The translations under genes were made by a program, and so were the position numbers. This document shows positions 50,353 to 58,360 of a stretch of 64,000 nt of DNA, in pieces; positions within the stretch are counted from its first letter, which is position 1; every line of letters begins with the position of its first letter. The notes beneath the pieces were generated by a model, which saw only the letters and a program-made list of their open reading frames with translations, did not search any database and was not told where the DNA came from. The stretch comes from Deltaproteobacteria bacterium (GTDB lineage: Bacteria > Desulfobacterota > Binatia > UBA9968 > JAJDTQ01): NCBI GenBank assembly GCA_028818755.1, contig JAPPNF010000148.1:1-64000 (forward strand), read 5' to 3'.

Positions 50353-51918
50353 ATGAGCATGACCAGACGAAACTTCATCCAGTCCCTCGGCGCGGTCGCC
50401 GGAGTGGAGGCCGTTCACCGGACCATGCAGGCGCTGGGACTGTCGGGGATGGGCGAGGCCCTCGCGGCGGCGCCCGATCTGCCCAGCGGCTCGGGGCAAG
50501 GAAAGAGCGTCGTCATTCTCGGCGCCGGCGTCTCCGGCATGACCGCCGCCTACGAGCTGGCGAAAGCCGGGTACCGCTGCACGATCCTGGAGGCCACCAG
50601 CCGCGCCGGCGGGCGCAACCTGACCGTGCGCGGCGGAGACGTGATCGAGGAATTCGGCGGCCGGCAGCGGGTGGAATTCGACCGCCGGGACCACCTCTAC
50701 GCCAACCTCGGCCCGGCCCGCATTCCCTACCATCACCGGGCGATCCTCGGCTACTGCAGGGATTTCGGCGTCGAGCTGGAGGTCTTCACCAACGACAACC
50801 GCGCGGCGCTGTTCCACAACCGGGAGCGCTTCGGCGGCAAGCCCGTGGTGGCCCGCCAGGTCCTCACGGACACCCGCGGCTATATCGCCGAACTGCTCGC
50901 CAAGGCGGTCAACCAAGGCGCCCTGGACGGCGAGCTGACGGGCGAGGACAGGGAGCGCATCGTCGACATGCTCGTCCGGTTCGGCGGCCTGAACCCGGAC
51001 CACATCTACAAGGGCTCCAACCGGAGCGGCTACCAGGGCGAAAAGATCCATGAGGGCCTCAAGGCCGGGGACGTGAACTCCCCTCTGGACCTGAGCGAGC
51101 TTCTCAAGGCGGACTTCTGGCACTACAAGCTTCACTACAGCCACTTTCTCAACGCGAACCCCACGCTGTTCCAGCCCATCGGCGGCATGGACGCCATCGT
51201 CAAGGCTTTCGAAGCGCGCGTCCGGCCGCTCATCCGATACCGCAGCGTCACAAAGGAAATTCGCAAGACGCCCGAAGGCGTTCGCATCGTCTACCGGCAG
51301 GCGGGACGGGACGCCGATGACGCCATCGACGCGGACTTTGCCGTCTGCACCATACCCGCCCCCGTTCTGAAGGACATCCCCAACGACTTCTCCCCGGAGA
51401 CTCGCGCGGCCATCGAATCGATCGAGTTCGTGAACGCGGTCAAGATCGCCTTCCAGACCCGCCGCCGCTTCTGGGAGGACGACCACGCCATCTACGGCGG
51501 AATCTCCTGGACCGACCAGGACATCACGCAGATCTGGTATCCACCGTACGGCTATCACCGCGACAAGGGTATCCTCATGGGCGCCTACATCTGGAGCCAG
51601 AAGCCCGGAACGCGCTTCGGCGACATGAACCCGGCCGAGCGGCTGAGGGCTGCCATCGCCGAGGGCGAACGCGTCCACCCCGGGTACGCGGCGGAGATCG
51701 AATCCGGGGTGAGCCGCGCCTGGGCCAGGACGCCCTTTCAGAAGGGCGGCTGGCCGCGAAGCGCTCACAAGTCGCCCGAGGCGCTGCAAAGGCCCGACGG
51801 ACCCATCCACTTCGCCGGCGATCAGGTCACCGGCCTGCCCGGATGGCAGGAGGGCGCCGTGCTCGGAGCGCACCTGGCGGTCCGTGCCATCAACGAGCGG
51901 GTGATGGCGACAAAGTAG
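50353..51918 (+). CDS. Tat-exported FAD-dependent amine oxidase
   Basis: A 521-residue flavoprotein of the monoamine oxidase/L-amino-acid oxidase family. The signal MSMTRRNFIQSLGAVAG is of twin-arginine type, so the folded enzyme should be periplasmic. It has the FAD motif SVVILGAGVSGMTAAYELAK, LEATSRAGGRNLTV, and the C-terminal FAD-contact GPIHFAGDQVTGLPGWQEGAV. The substrate (amine or amino acid) is unknown. It is divergent from the TAXI importer and may make or use the same compound. Confidence 0.92.
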   Translation: MSMTRRNFIQSLGAVAGVEAVHRTMQALGLSGMGEALAAAPDLPSGSGQGKSVVILGAGVSGMTAAYELAKAGYRCTILEATSRAGGRNLTVRGGDVIEEFGGRQRVEFDRRDHLYANLGPARIPYHHRAILGYCRDFGVELEVFTNDNRAALFHNRERFGGKPVVARQVLTDTRGYIAELLAKAVNQGALDGELTGEDRERIVDMLVRFGGLNPDHIYKGSNRSGYQGEKIHEGLKAGDVNSPLDLSELLKADFWHYKLHYSHFLNANPTLFQPIGGMDAIVKAFEARVRPLIRYRSVTKEIRKTPEGVRIVYRQAGRDADDAIDADFAVCTIPAPVLKDIPNDFSPETRAAIESIEFVNAVKIAFQTRRRFWEDDHAIYGGISWTDQDITQIWYPPYGYHRDKGILMGAYIWSQKPGTRFGDMNPAERLRAAIAEGERVHPGYAAEIESGVSRAWARTPFQKGGWPRSAHKSPEALQRPDGPIHFAGDQVTGLPGWQEGAVLGAHLAVRAINERVMATK

Positions 51919-51927
51919 CGTCCTGAC

Positions 51928-52128
51928 CTACCCGGCACGTTTCGCGAGGAGTTGCCTGACGGAAGGTACCAACTCGTTGGGAATCTCCATCACTGTGTGC
52001 GCGTTGTCTTCAAAAGCGGCCTCATCTTCCGCCACTGCTTCTTCCTCCGTTTGAGATTCATAGTGGCCGAGCACACGTTGCACACGTTCTTCATCCCATC
52101 CGGGCGGAAAGTTGGTCTTGTTTTTCAT
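51928..52128 (-). CDS. Small acidic protein, putative antitoxin partner of the DUF4258 protein
   Basis: A 66-residue acidic protein with NFPPGWDEERVQRVLGHYE and EIPNELVPSVRQLLAKR; proteins of this form often follow DUF4258/BrnT-like genes. Its ATG overlaps the upstream gene's stop by 4 bp. A DNA-binding motif is not obvious. The toxin-antitoxin role is inferred from arrangement. Confidence 0.7.
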   Translation of the reverse strand: MKNKTNFPPGWDEERVQRVLGHYESQTEEEAVAEDEAAFEDNAHTVMEIPNELVPSVRQLLAKRAG

Positions 52129-52403
52129 CTTCTTTTCCTTCTGATGCGCCGCCGATAGGCCGCGAGCGGTTTGCCCCTGAGTGGGTAAGCCGTAATGACA
52201 AACGTACCATCAGGATCGGGCACGTAAATCACGCGAAGATACCGGCCTCCACGGGTCCGGCCGATTGCACTACGCGAACCTTCTCGTGCAGATCGGTCTT
52301 CACCCGGTGACGACAGAGCTTCTTCGACCTCATGTTCTTCAACTCCATGATTGTGGATATGGGGATAGCCGGTCTCTGGATCAATGTAGAATCGTATATT
52401 CAT
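52125..52403 (-). CDS. DUF4258-like small protein, putative RelE/BrnT-type toxin
   Basis: A 92-residue basic protein: MNIRFYIDPETGYPHIHNHGV, EEVEEAL-type helix (HEVEEALSSPGEDR), then GRYLRVIYVPDPDGTFVITAYPL, and a very basic C-terminus RRRIRRKRR. The strand pattern is that of DUF4258 proteins, which resemble RelE-superfamily RNases. The ATG at 52403 is chosen over 52589, which runs into non-homologous sequence. Confidence 0.72.
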   Translation of the reverse strand: MNIRFYIDPETGYPHIHNHGVEEHEVEEALSSPGEDRSAREGSRSAIGRTRGGRYLRVIYVPDPDGTFVITAYPLRGKPLAAYRRRIRRKRR

Positions 52404-52569
52404 ACCGTGAAACAACGACAGTGAACCTGTCAAGTCAAGGAAAGCGGCGCCACGAGGTAAAACAAGGGCTCGGCGACGGCCATCGCTACGAACAGAGGCT
52501 CGACTTGGCATGTTCTTGACAACACCGAGGTAATTGGCTACGCACCCCCGGAAAGCCGCGTGCACTCCA

Positions 52570-53451
52570 ATGAAACCCGCACCTTTCATCTACTATTGTC
52601 CGGCGACGCTCAATGAGGCAGTGGGGCTCCTCGACGAGCACGGCGACGACGGCAAGATCCTCGCCGGCGGACAGAGCCTGATGCCGCTCATGAGCCTGCG
52701 TCTGGCCCGTCCGGCGGTGATCGTGGACATGAACCGGGTGCCCGGCCTGGACCGCATCGCCGCCAACGGCGACGGCAGCCTGAGCATCGGCGCCATGACG
52801 CGCCAGCGGGCGATTGAACGGGACGCCGTTTTCGCCGAACGGAATCCGCTGCTGGCAGCGGCGGTGCCCCTCATCGGCCACTTCCAGATCCGCAACCGCG
52901 GCACGGTGGGCGGCAGCCTGGTCCATGCCGATCCTGCGTCCGAACTGCCGGCCGTGAGCGTAGCCCTGGGCGCCGACTTCGTGCTCACGAGCGCCGGCGG
53001 CGAACGGGTGGTGAGCGCCGACGACTTCTATCTGGGCTACATGGCCACGGCCTGCGAGGCCAACGAGGTGCTGACCGAGGTCCGCTTGCCGGCCTGGAAA
53101 CCGGGCCGTATCTGGGCCATCGACGAGGTGGCCCGGCGCAAGGGTGACTTCGCCATGGTAGGCGTGGCGCTGTGGGCGGACATGGACGGGACGGCGTGCG
53201 CGGACGCCCGGATCACGCTGTTCGGAGTGGGCGGCAGGCCCGTCCGGGTGGAGAAGGCGGAGCAGCGCCTCAAGGGGGCCGCCCTGGACGACGCCACCCT
53301 CAAGGACGTGGAACGCATCGTCTTCGAGGAGCTGGACCCGGACTCCGACATCCACGCATCGGCGCTGTACCGCAAGGAGGTGGGCGGCGTGCTCACCCGG
53401 CGCGCACTCGGCGCGGCCGCGGCAAGAGCCACGGAGGGCAACGGCGCATGA
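52570..53451 (+). CDS. Molybdenum hydroxylase medium (FAD) subunit, CoxM/XdhB-like
   Basis: A 293-residue FAD-binding subunit of the xanthine dehydrogenase/CO dehydrogenase family. FAD-contacting motifs are GKILAGGQSLMPLMSLRLARP and RNRGTVGGSLVHADPASELPAV. It passes electrons from FeS clusters to NAD or another acceptor. The next gene begins in its last codons (ATGA overlap), so the small subunit is co-translated. No good Shine-Dalgarno precedes ATG 52570. Confidence 0.94.
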   Translation: MKPAPFIYYCPATLNEAVGLLDEHGDDGKILAGGQSLMPLMSLRLARPAVIVDMNRVPGLDRIAANGDGSLSIGAMTRQRAIERDAVFAERNPLLAAAVPLIGHFQIRNRGTVGGSLVHADPASELPAVSVALGADFVLTSAGGERVVSADDFYLGYMATACEANEVLTEVRLPAWKPGRIWAIDEVARRKGDFAMVGVALWADMDGTACADARITLFGVGGRPVRVEKAEQRLKGAALDDATLKDVERIVFEELDPDSDIHASALYRKEVGGVLTRRALGAAAARATEGNGA

Positions 53452-53936
53452 GCACCAAGAGCATTCTCAACCTGACGGTCAACGGCAAGGCCTACGAGAA
53501 GCTCGTGGAAGTGCGCATGACGCTGGCGGACTTCCTCCGGAACGAGCTGGATCTCACGGGCACGCACCTGGGCTGCGAGCACGGCGTGTGCGGCGCCTGC
53601 ACGGTGATCATGAACGGCGAGGCGGTGCGCTCGTGCCTGCTGCTGGCGGTACAGGCGGAGGGGGCGACGCTGGAGACGGTCGAGGGGCTGGCGGACGGCG
53701 ACAAATTGCATCCCTTGCAGGCGGCCTTCCAGGACCGGCACGCGCTCCAGTGCGGCTTCTGCACCCCCGGCTTCCTCATGACCGCGTCCGCCTTCCTGAA
53801 GGAAAACCCCAGCCCCAACGATGCCGAGATCCGCGAAGCCATCTCCGGCAACATCTGCCGGTGCACCGGCTACCAGCCCATCATCGAGGCCATCGCCCAG
53901 GCGGCGCCGGAAGTGAGCGGGTCCGACACGGACTGA
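53448..53936 (+). CDS. Molybdenum hydroxylase small (2Fe-2S) subunit, CoxS/XdhC-type
   Basis: A 162-residue iron-sulfur subunit with both [2Fe-2S] sites: the plant-ferredoxin type CEHGVCGACTVIMNG...C and the helical site CGFCTPGF...NICRCTGYQ. It overlaps the medium-subunit stop by 4 bp and lies 101 bp before the large subunit. The longer frame from 53172 lies inside the medium-subunit gene. Confidence 0.96.
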   Translation: MSTKSILNLTVNGKAYEKLVEVRMTLADFLRNELDLTGTHLGCEHGVCGACTVIMNGEAVRSCLLLAVQAEGATLETVEGLADGDKLHPLQAAFQDRHALQCGFCTPGFLMTASAFLKENPSPNDAEIREAISGNICRCTGYQPIIEAIAQAAPEVSGSDTD

Positions 53937-54037
53937 CGGCACGCGCTGGAGCCGGGAGCCCGTGCGCTCTCGCTCCGGACATGGTCCTGGCCTGAAATCA
54001 GCCATGACGCATTCCCCTGAACGAGAGGCTCCCTGAC

Positions 54038-56350
54038 ATGGCGGAAACATACATCGGCGCTCCCATCAGGCGGCGCGAGGACGTGCGGTTCATTACCGGG
54101 GCCGGCACCTACGTGGATGACATCAAGCTGCCCCACATGATGCATGCCGCCATCCTGCGCAGCCCCCACGCCCACGCCCGCATCCAGAACATCGACACCA
54201 CCAGGGCCGAGTCCCTGCCCGGTGTGGTCTCGGTGTTCACCCTCAAGGACATAGGCGAGCTGGACGCCACCGTTCCCATCCGCATGTACAAGATCCCGGG
54301 CCTCGACAAGTATCTCCAGCCGTCCCTGGCGCGGGACGTGGTGCGCTACGTGGGCGAGCCCGTGGCGGTGGCGGTGGCGGAGAGCCGCTATCTGGCCGAG
54401 GACGCCATCGACGCCATCGACGTCGACTACGAAGTGCTCCAGGAAGTGATGGACGTGCGCGAGGCGCTGGAGGACAAGGTGCTGGTGCACGAAGACAACG
54501 GCACCAACCTGGCAGGCGTCCACTACGTCAACATCGGCGACGTCGACAAGGCGTTCGAGGAGGCCGACTACACCCGCCGGGAGGAGTTCCGGGTCCACCG
54601 CTTCACCGGCAACCCCATGGAGACTCGCGGCATCGTGGCCCACTTCGACCGCGGCAAGGGCGAATTGAGGGTCTACGGCGCCACCAAGCTGCCGCACCTG
54701 AACCGCCAGACCATCGCCGCCTTCCTGCAACTGCCCGAGCACAAGTGCCACTTCGAGGAGAACGACGTCGGCGGCGGTTTCGGCATCCGCGGCGAGCTCT
54801 ATCCCGAGGACTTCCTGATCCCGTTCGCCTCCGTGCGCCTCGGGGTGCCGGTCAAGTGGATCGAGGACAGGCGCGAGCACCTGCTGGCGGCCAACCACTC
54901 GCGCCAGGTGACCTGCGAACTGGAGATCGCCGCGCGCAAGGACGGCACCCTGCTGGCCGTGCGGGCGCAGATCTACGGCGACATGGGCGCCTACGTACGC
55001 ACCCACGGCGGGCTGGTGCCCTGCTCCACGGCGGCGCTGCTGACCGGACCCTACCGGATCCCCAACTACGAGGCCAAGATCCACTGCATCATGACCAACA
55101 AGACCGGCCTGGGCACGCTGCGGGCGCCCGGCCGGGTGGAGTCGTGCTTCTACCGCGAGCGCATGCTGGACATGATGGCACGGGACCTGGACCTGGACCC
55201 GGTGGAGCTGCGGCGGAAAAACCTGGTCAAGCCGGAGGAGATCCCCTACGAGATCGGCTTCACCCGGCCCAGCAAGCACCCCACCATCCTCGACAGCGGC
55301 GACTACCCGAGCGCCCTCAGGCAGGCCCTGGAACGGTTCCGGTACGACGAGATGCTGGAGCACCAGGGGCTCCGGGAGGACGGCCGCTACTACGGCGTCG
55401 GCCTGTCGTACTTCGTCAAGAACACCGGCGGGCTGGAGCCTTACGAAGGCGCCCGCATGGTGGTGGGCGAGGGCGGCGGGGTCACCGTGTTCCTTAGCAT
55501 CGCGCAGCTCGGCCAGGGCCACGAGACCGCCATGGCGCAGATCTGCGCGGACGCCCTGGGCGTTCCCATGGACGCCATCTCCGTGTTCCACGGCAACACC
55601 GACCTCTCGCCCTTCGGCTGGGGCACCTTCGCCAGCCGCGGCACGGTCATGGCCGGCAACGCCGTGCACATCACCGCGCTGCAGTTGAAGGACAAGATCC
55701 TTGCGGCGGCCGCCCGCCATCTCGACGCGGACGCGGCGAGCCTGTCGCTGGAGGACGGCAACATCATCCAGCCGGGCACCGAGGCGCCGGCGTTGCCGCT
55801 GGGCGAGCTGGTGGCCCACATGCGGGAGTCCATCACTCCCGAGCAGGGCGTCCCCGAGCTGGAGGCCACCGCCTACTACAACTCCGACAACATCACCCAC
55901 ACCTACGGCGTGCACCTGGCCCAGGTGGCCGTGGACCCCGAGACCGGCATGCTGGAAGTGCTCAAGTACCTGGTGGTGGAGGACGTGGGCCGGATGGTCA
56001 ACCCGCTGATGGTGCACGGCCAGACCGTGGGCGCCGCGGTGCAGGGCATCGGCGGCGTGGTGTTGGAAGAGCTCGTGTACGGCGAGGGCGGCCAGCTCCT
56101 CACCACCACGTTCCTGGACTACCTGCTGCCCACCAGCACCGACGTCCCCCCCATCGACGACCTCGTGCTGGAAGAGGCGCCTTCGCCCTACAACCCCTTG
56201 GGCGTCAAGGGCGCCGGGGAAGGCGGCATCGTCGGCACCGCCGGCGCCCTCGGCAACGCCGTCAGCAACGCCCTCGGCATCGAGGTCAAGGACCTCCCCC
56301 TCAGCCCCGACCGAATCCGCGCCTGGATCCGCGCCCGCGCGGACGGCTAG
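54038..56350 (+). CDS. Molybdenum hydroxylase large (Mo-cofactor) subunit, CoxL/XdhA-like
   Basis: A 770-residue catalytic subunit. GAPIRRREDVRFITGAGTYVDD starts it, GGGFGIRGELYPED lies at the cofactor site, and VKGAGEGGIVGTAGAL near the C-terminus carries the expected glutamate. The active-site loop reads LRAPGRVES, not the AYXCSFR of form I CO dehydrogenase, so CO oxidation of that type is unlikely. The substrate is probably an aromatic or N-heterocyclic compound or an aldehyde. Confidence 0.95.
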   Translation: MAETYIGAPIRRREDVRFITGAGTYVDDIKLPHMMHAAILRSPHAHARIQNIDTTRAESLPGVVSVFTLKDIGELDATVPIRMYKIPGLDKYLQPSLARDVVRYVGEPVAVAVAESRYLAEDAIDAIDVDYEVLQEVMDVREALEDKVLVHEDNGTNLAGVHYVNIGDVDKAFEEADYTRREEFRVHRFTGNPMETRGIVAHFDRGKGELRVYGATKLPHLNRQTIAAFLQLPEHKCHFEENDVGGGFGIRGELYPEDFLIPFASVRLGVPVKWIEDRREHLLAANHSRQVTCELEIAARKDGTLLAVRAQIYGDMGAYVRTHGGLVPCSTAALLTGPYRIPNYEAKIHCIMTNKTGLGTLRAPGRVESCFYRERMLDMMARDLDLDPVELRRKNLVKPEEIPYEIGFTRPSKHPTILDSGDYPSALRQALERFRYDEMLEHQGLREDGRYYGVGLSYFVKNTGGLEPYEGARMVVGEGGGVTVFLSIAQLGQGHETAMAQICADALGVPMDAISVFHGNTDLSPFGWGTFASRGTVMAGNAVHITALQLKDKILAAAARHLDADAASLSLEDGNIIQPGTEAPALPLGELVAHMRESITPEQGVPELEATAYYNSDNITHTYGVHLAQVAVDPETGMLEVLKYLVVEDVGRMVNPLMVHGQTVGAAVQGIGGVVLEELVYGEGGQLLTTTFLDYLLPTSTDVPPIDDLVLEEAPSPYNPLGVKGAGEGGIVGTAGALGNAVSNALGIEVKDLPLSPDRIRAWIRARADG

Positions 56351-56389
56351 TCAGCGCGCTTCCAGCACGCCGCGGAACGACGAACAGGT

Positions 56390-57547
56390 ATGGACGAGTT
56401 CTTGCCGGGATGGACCGTGGCCAGGGAAATCCCCCCTGATGTGGTCGATGGTGTCAACCGGGGTGTCTATCAGGTGCACGGCGGTGTGATCCGCATGGCG
56501 CCGGGCGCGGCCGGCGCCGGCCGAATCGTCCGACACCTCATACCCGCTCGACAAGACCCGAACGTACCGTTTGGAGGGTTCCTGAACCTGCCGCTCGCCA
56601 GCACGGAACACCTGCTACAAATGGCGACGGGCGCCATGGTCCTGTCAAGTCTCAACCTGGCGGTCAGCGCCGTCGGATTCGCGGTCCTCTACAAGAAACT
56701 GACCGACCTCGACAAGAGCCTGACGGCGATGGCAAAAAAGGTTGAGGGAATCGCACGACTGCTGGAGCTGGAAGAGAAAGCCAAGCTCGCGTCGGCTCTG
56801 AAAACCCTTTCCATGGTCATGAAGGGGGGCGCCCTGGACTCGCGCAAGCAACAGTTGCTCAATGAGCGGTTGCTCAACGCGGTCTTGAACGTCTTCGGTC
56901 CGGTCAACATGAAGTACCGCGAACTACTGCCCGCCGCAGAGTCGGAGACGGCCATGGCGTGCCAAGGGTACTTCGCCTTGACCTCATTGGCGACCGCCGC
57001 GTGCCACGCCGAACTGGGGATGGCGCGCATGGCGAAGGATTATCTGGATGATGATTGCGCGTTCTGGGCGCAGCAAGCGCGTCGAATCGCCGGGGACCTC
57101 CTGGGCGAGCACCCTGAACGATTCGTCGCCGGCGAGTTCGTGTCCGAGGTGTCGCTGCGTGAGGTGGCCGCGTGGCGCAACTTTGCCGCCGACGAGGACA
57201 GGAGCGAACCGGAGCGGATTGACGAATTGCGGAACCGCATCCGCTTGTCCACCAATAAGGGCGGGGGCTTAATCGCAATCCCGTTGCTCGGCAAAGATGA
57301 TCCGGCAGCAGTCGCCAAGACTATCGAGGCAGACAAGCAAGGGACGATCCCCGCTCTCCGGGAGCTCGTGGCCCGGCACGGCGTGTTTCGGGGATATGCG
57401 GATCAATACGCGCTGCTCGACGAAAACGGAATGACGCCGTCGGAGTTCCAACGGCGGGTGGACGCGCTCGATCGGGAGATGTTGGTCGACGGTTACGTGA
57501 TTCTTGAACCGACACAGGCCGACCTCGAAACTCGTCCAACCCGTTAG
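56390..57547 (+). CDS. Unknown protein with a central membrane helix and coiled coil
   Basis: I do not recognise this 385-residue protein. Residues 79-100 (TGAMVLSSLNLAVSAVGFAV) form a small-residue-rich membrane helix, followed by a coiled coil (101-130, KKLTDLDKSLTAMAKKVEGI) and a long helical C-terminal part. The N-terminal 75 residues look globular. It starts 39 bp after the hydroxylase operon but has a different, less GC-biased look, and lies beside a Phd/Doc pair and a DUF262 gene, so a conflict or defence role is possible. Confidence 0.75.
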   Translation: MDEFLPGWTVAREIPPDVVDGVNRGVYQVHGGVIRMAPGAAGAGRIVRHLIPARQDPNVPFGGFLNLPLASTEHLLQMATGAMVLSSLNLAVSAVGFAVLYKKLTDLDKSLTAMAKKVEGIARLLELEEKAKLASALKTLSMVMKGGALDSRKQQLLNERLLNAVLNVFGPVNMKYRELLPAAESETAMACQGYFALTSLATAACHAELGMARMAKDYLDDDCAFWAQQARRIAGDLLGEHPERFVAGEFVSEVSLREVAAWRNFAADEDRSEPERIDELRNRIRLSTNKGGGLIAIPLLGKDDPAAVAKTIEADKQGTIPALRELVARHGVFRGYADQYALLDENGMTPSEFQRRVDALDREMLVDGYVILEPTQADLETRPTR

Positions 57548-57701
57548 GGAGCTAGGTGATGGCGCCTTTCCTCAGCGCACTGCAACATTAGGGCTAGTCC
57601 ACCCCTTCCCGACAACGCATCCCGCTGTGTCAATTTCCATCAAGCTGGAACTTGACACCGTCGAGACGGGGCAGCATAGTTGACGAGGAATCGGAGCGAA
57701 C
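57548..57701 (+). promoter_or_regulatory. Promoter region of the Phd/Doc-like pair
   Basis: The 154-bp gap contains TTGACA at 57653-57658 and CATAGT at 57676-57681 with a 17-bp spacer, about 20 bp before the antitoxin start; a GGAG ribosome-binding site is at the right distance. No other feature is visible. Confidence 0.6.
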
Positions 57702-57929
57702 ATGCGTATACCGCGGGAAAAATTCTCTAGCCAAGCCTCGCCGGAACTGCTGGCGGCATTACGCGAGATCGCCCGGCAGGAAGGGCGTCAGTTCCAGGCT
57801 GTAATGGAAGATGCATTGCAGGAATACATCGAAAACCGCTCTCGGGAAAGACCTCGCTCGTCCGTCATGGCCCATTTCCAGGCCACCGTCGAGCGAAACC
57901 GTCGCCTAGGTGAGTTGCTGGCCAAATGA
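57702..57929 (+). CDS. Putative antitoxin of the Doc-like toxin
   Basis: A 75-residue protein (MRIPREKFSSQASPELLAAL) whose middle, REIARQEGRQFQAVMEDALQEY, looks like a ribbon-helix-helix or similar DNA-binding dimer rather than a classic Phd. Its last codons overlap the toxin start by 4 bp (ATGA). It would neutralise the toxin and repress the pair. Confidence 0.82.
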   Translation: MRIPREKFSSQASPELLAALREIARQEGRQFQAVMEDALQEYIENRSRERPRSSVMAHFQATVERNRRLGELLAK

Positions 57930-58315
57930 CTCATGACTTCCCCACCGTCCAGGAAGTCATTGCAATGCACGACGCCCTGATCGCCGCCTTCGGCGGGACC
58001 ACTGGCATACGTGATGAGGGCGCCCTGGCGGCTGCGCTCATGCGCCCACAGTTAGGATACTACGACGACCTCGTCCAGGAAGCGGCCGCGCTCATGGAAA
58101 GCTTGGCCAACAACCACGCCTTCATCGACGGCAACAAACGAGTCGCATTCTTCGTCACCGACACCTTCCTCCGCATGAATGGCCGATTTCTAGACTGTGA
58201 CAACGAAGATGCCTACGCATTCTTCATGCGGTTGTTCGAAACCCGCGCATTCCGGTTCACCGAATTGCACTCATGGCTCGAGGAGAAGGTGCGATCCCTC
58301 GCCTCTTATTCCTGA
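57926..58315 (+). CDS. doc: Doc-type Fic toxin
   Basis: A 129-residue Fic/Doc toxin. The core motif is HAFIDGNKRVAFF (His64 to Arg72), as in Doc, which phosphorylates and inactivates elongation factor Tu. IRDEGALAAALMRPQLGYY is the usual opening. It lacks an intramolecular inhibitory helix, so control would come from the partner antitoxin. Confidence 0.93.
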   Translation: MTHDFPTVQEVIAMHDALIAAFGGTTGIRDEGALAAALMRPQLGYYDDLVQEAAALMESLANNHAFIDGNKRVAFFVTDTFLRMNGRFLDCDNEDAYAFFMRLFETRAFRFTELHSWLEEKVRSLASYS

Positions 58316-58360
58316 GCACCCACCCTATGCCGCTCACAAATCGCGGAACAGGAACCTTAA

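Noticed and set aside
53172..53936. 254-codon start for the 2Fe-2S subunit
   Set aside because: The extra N-terminal part runs inside the FAD-subunit gene in another frame; the true start is the ATG at 53448.
53870..56017. 715-codon minus-strand frame opposite the hydroxylase large subunit
   Set aside because: A shadow frame; the plus-strand gene has all expected motifs.
54038..56350. Form I carbon monoxide dehydrogenase
   Set aside because: The diagnostic AYXCSFR loop is not present; the loop reads LRAPGRVES.
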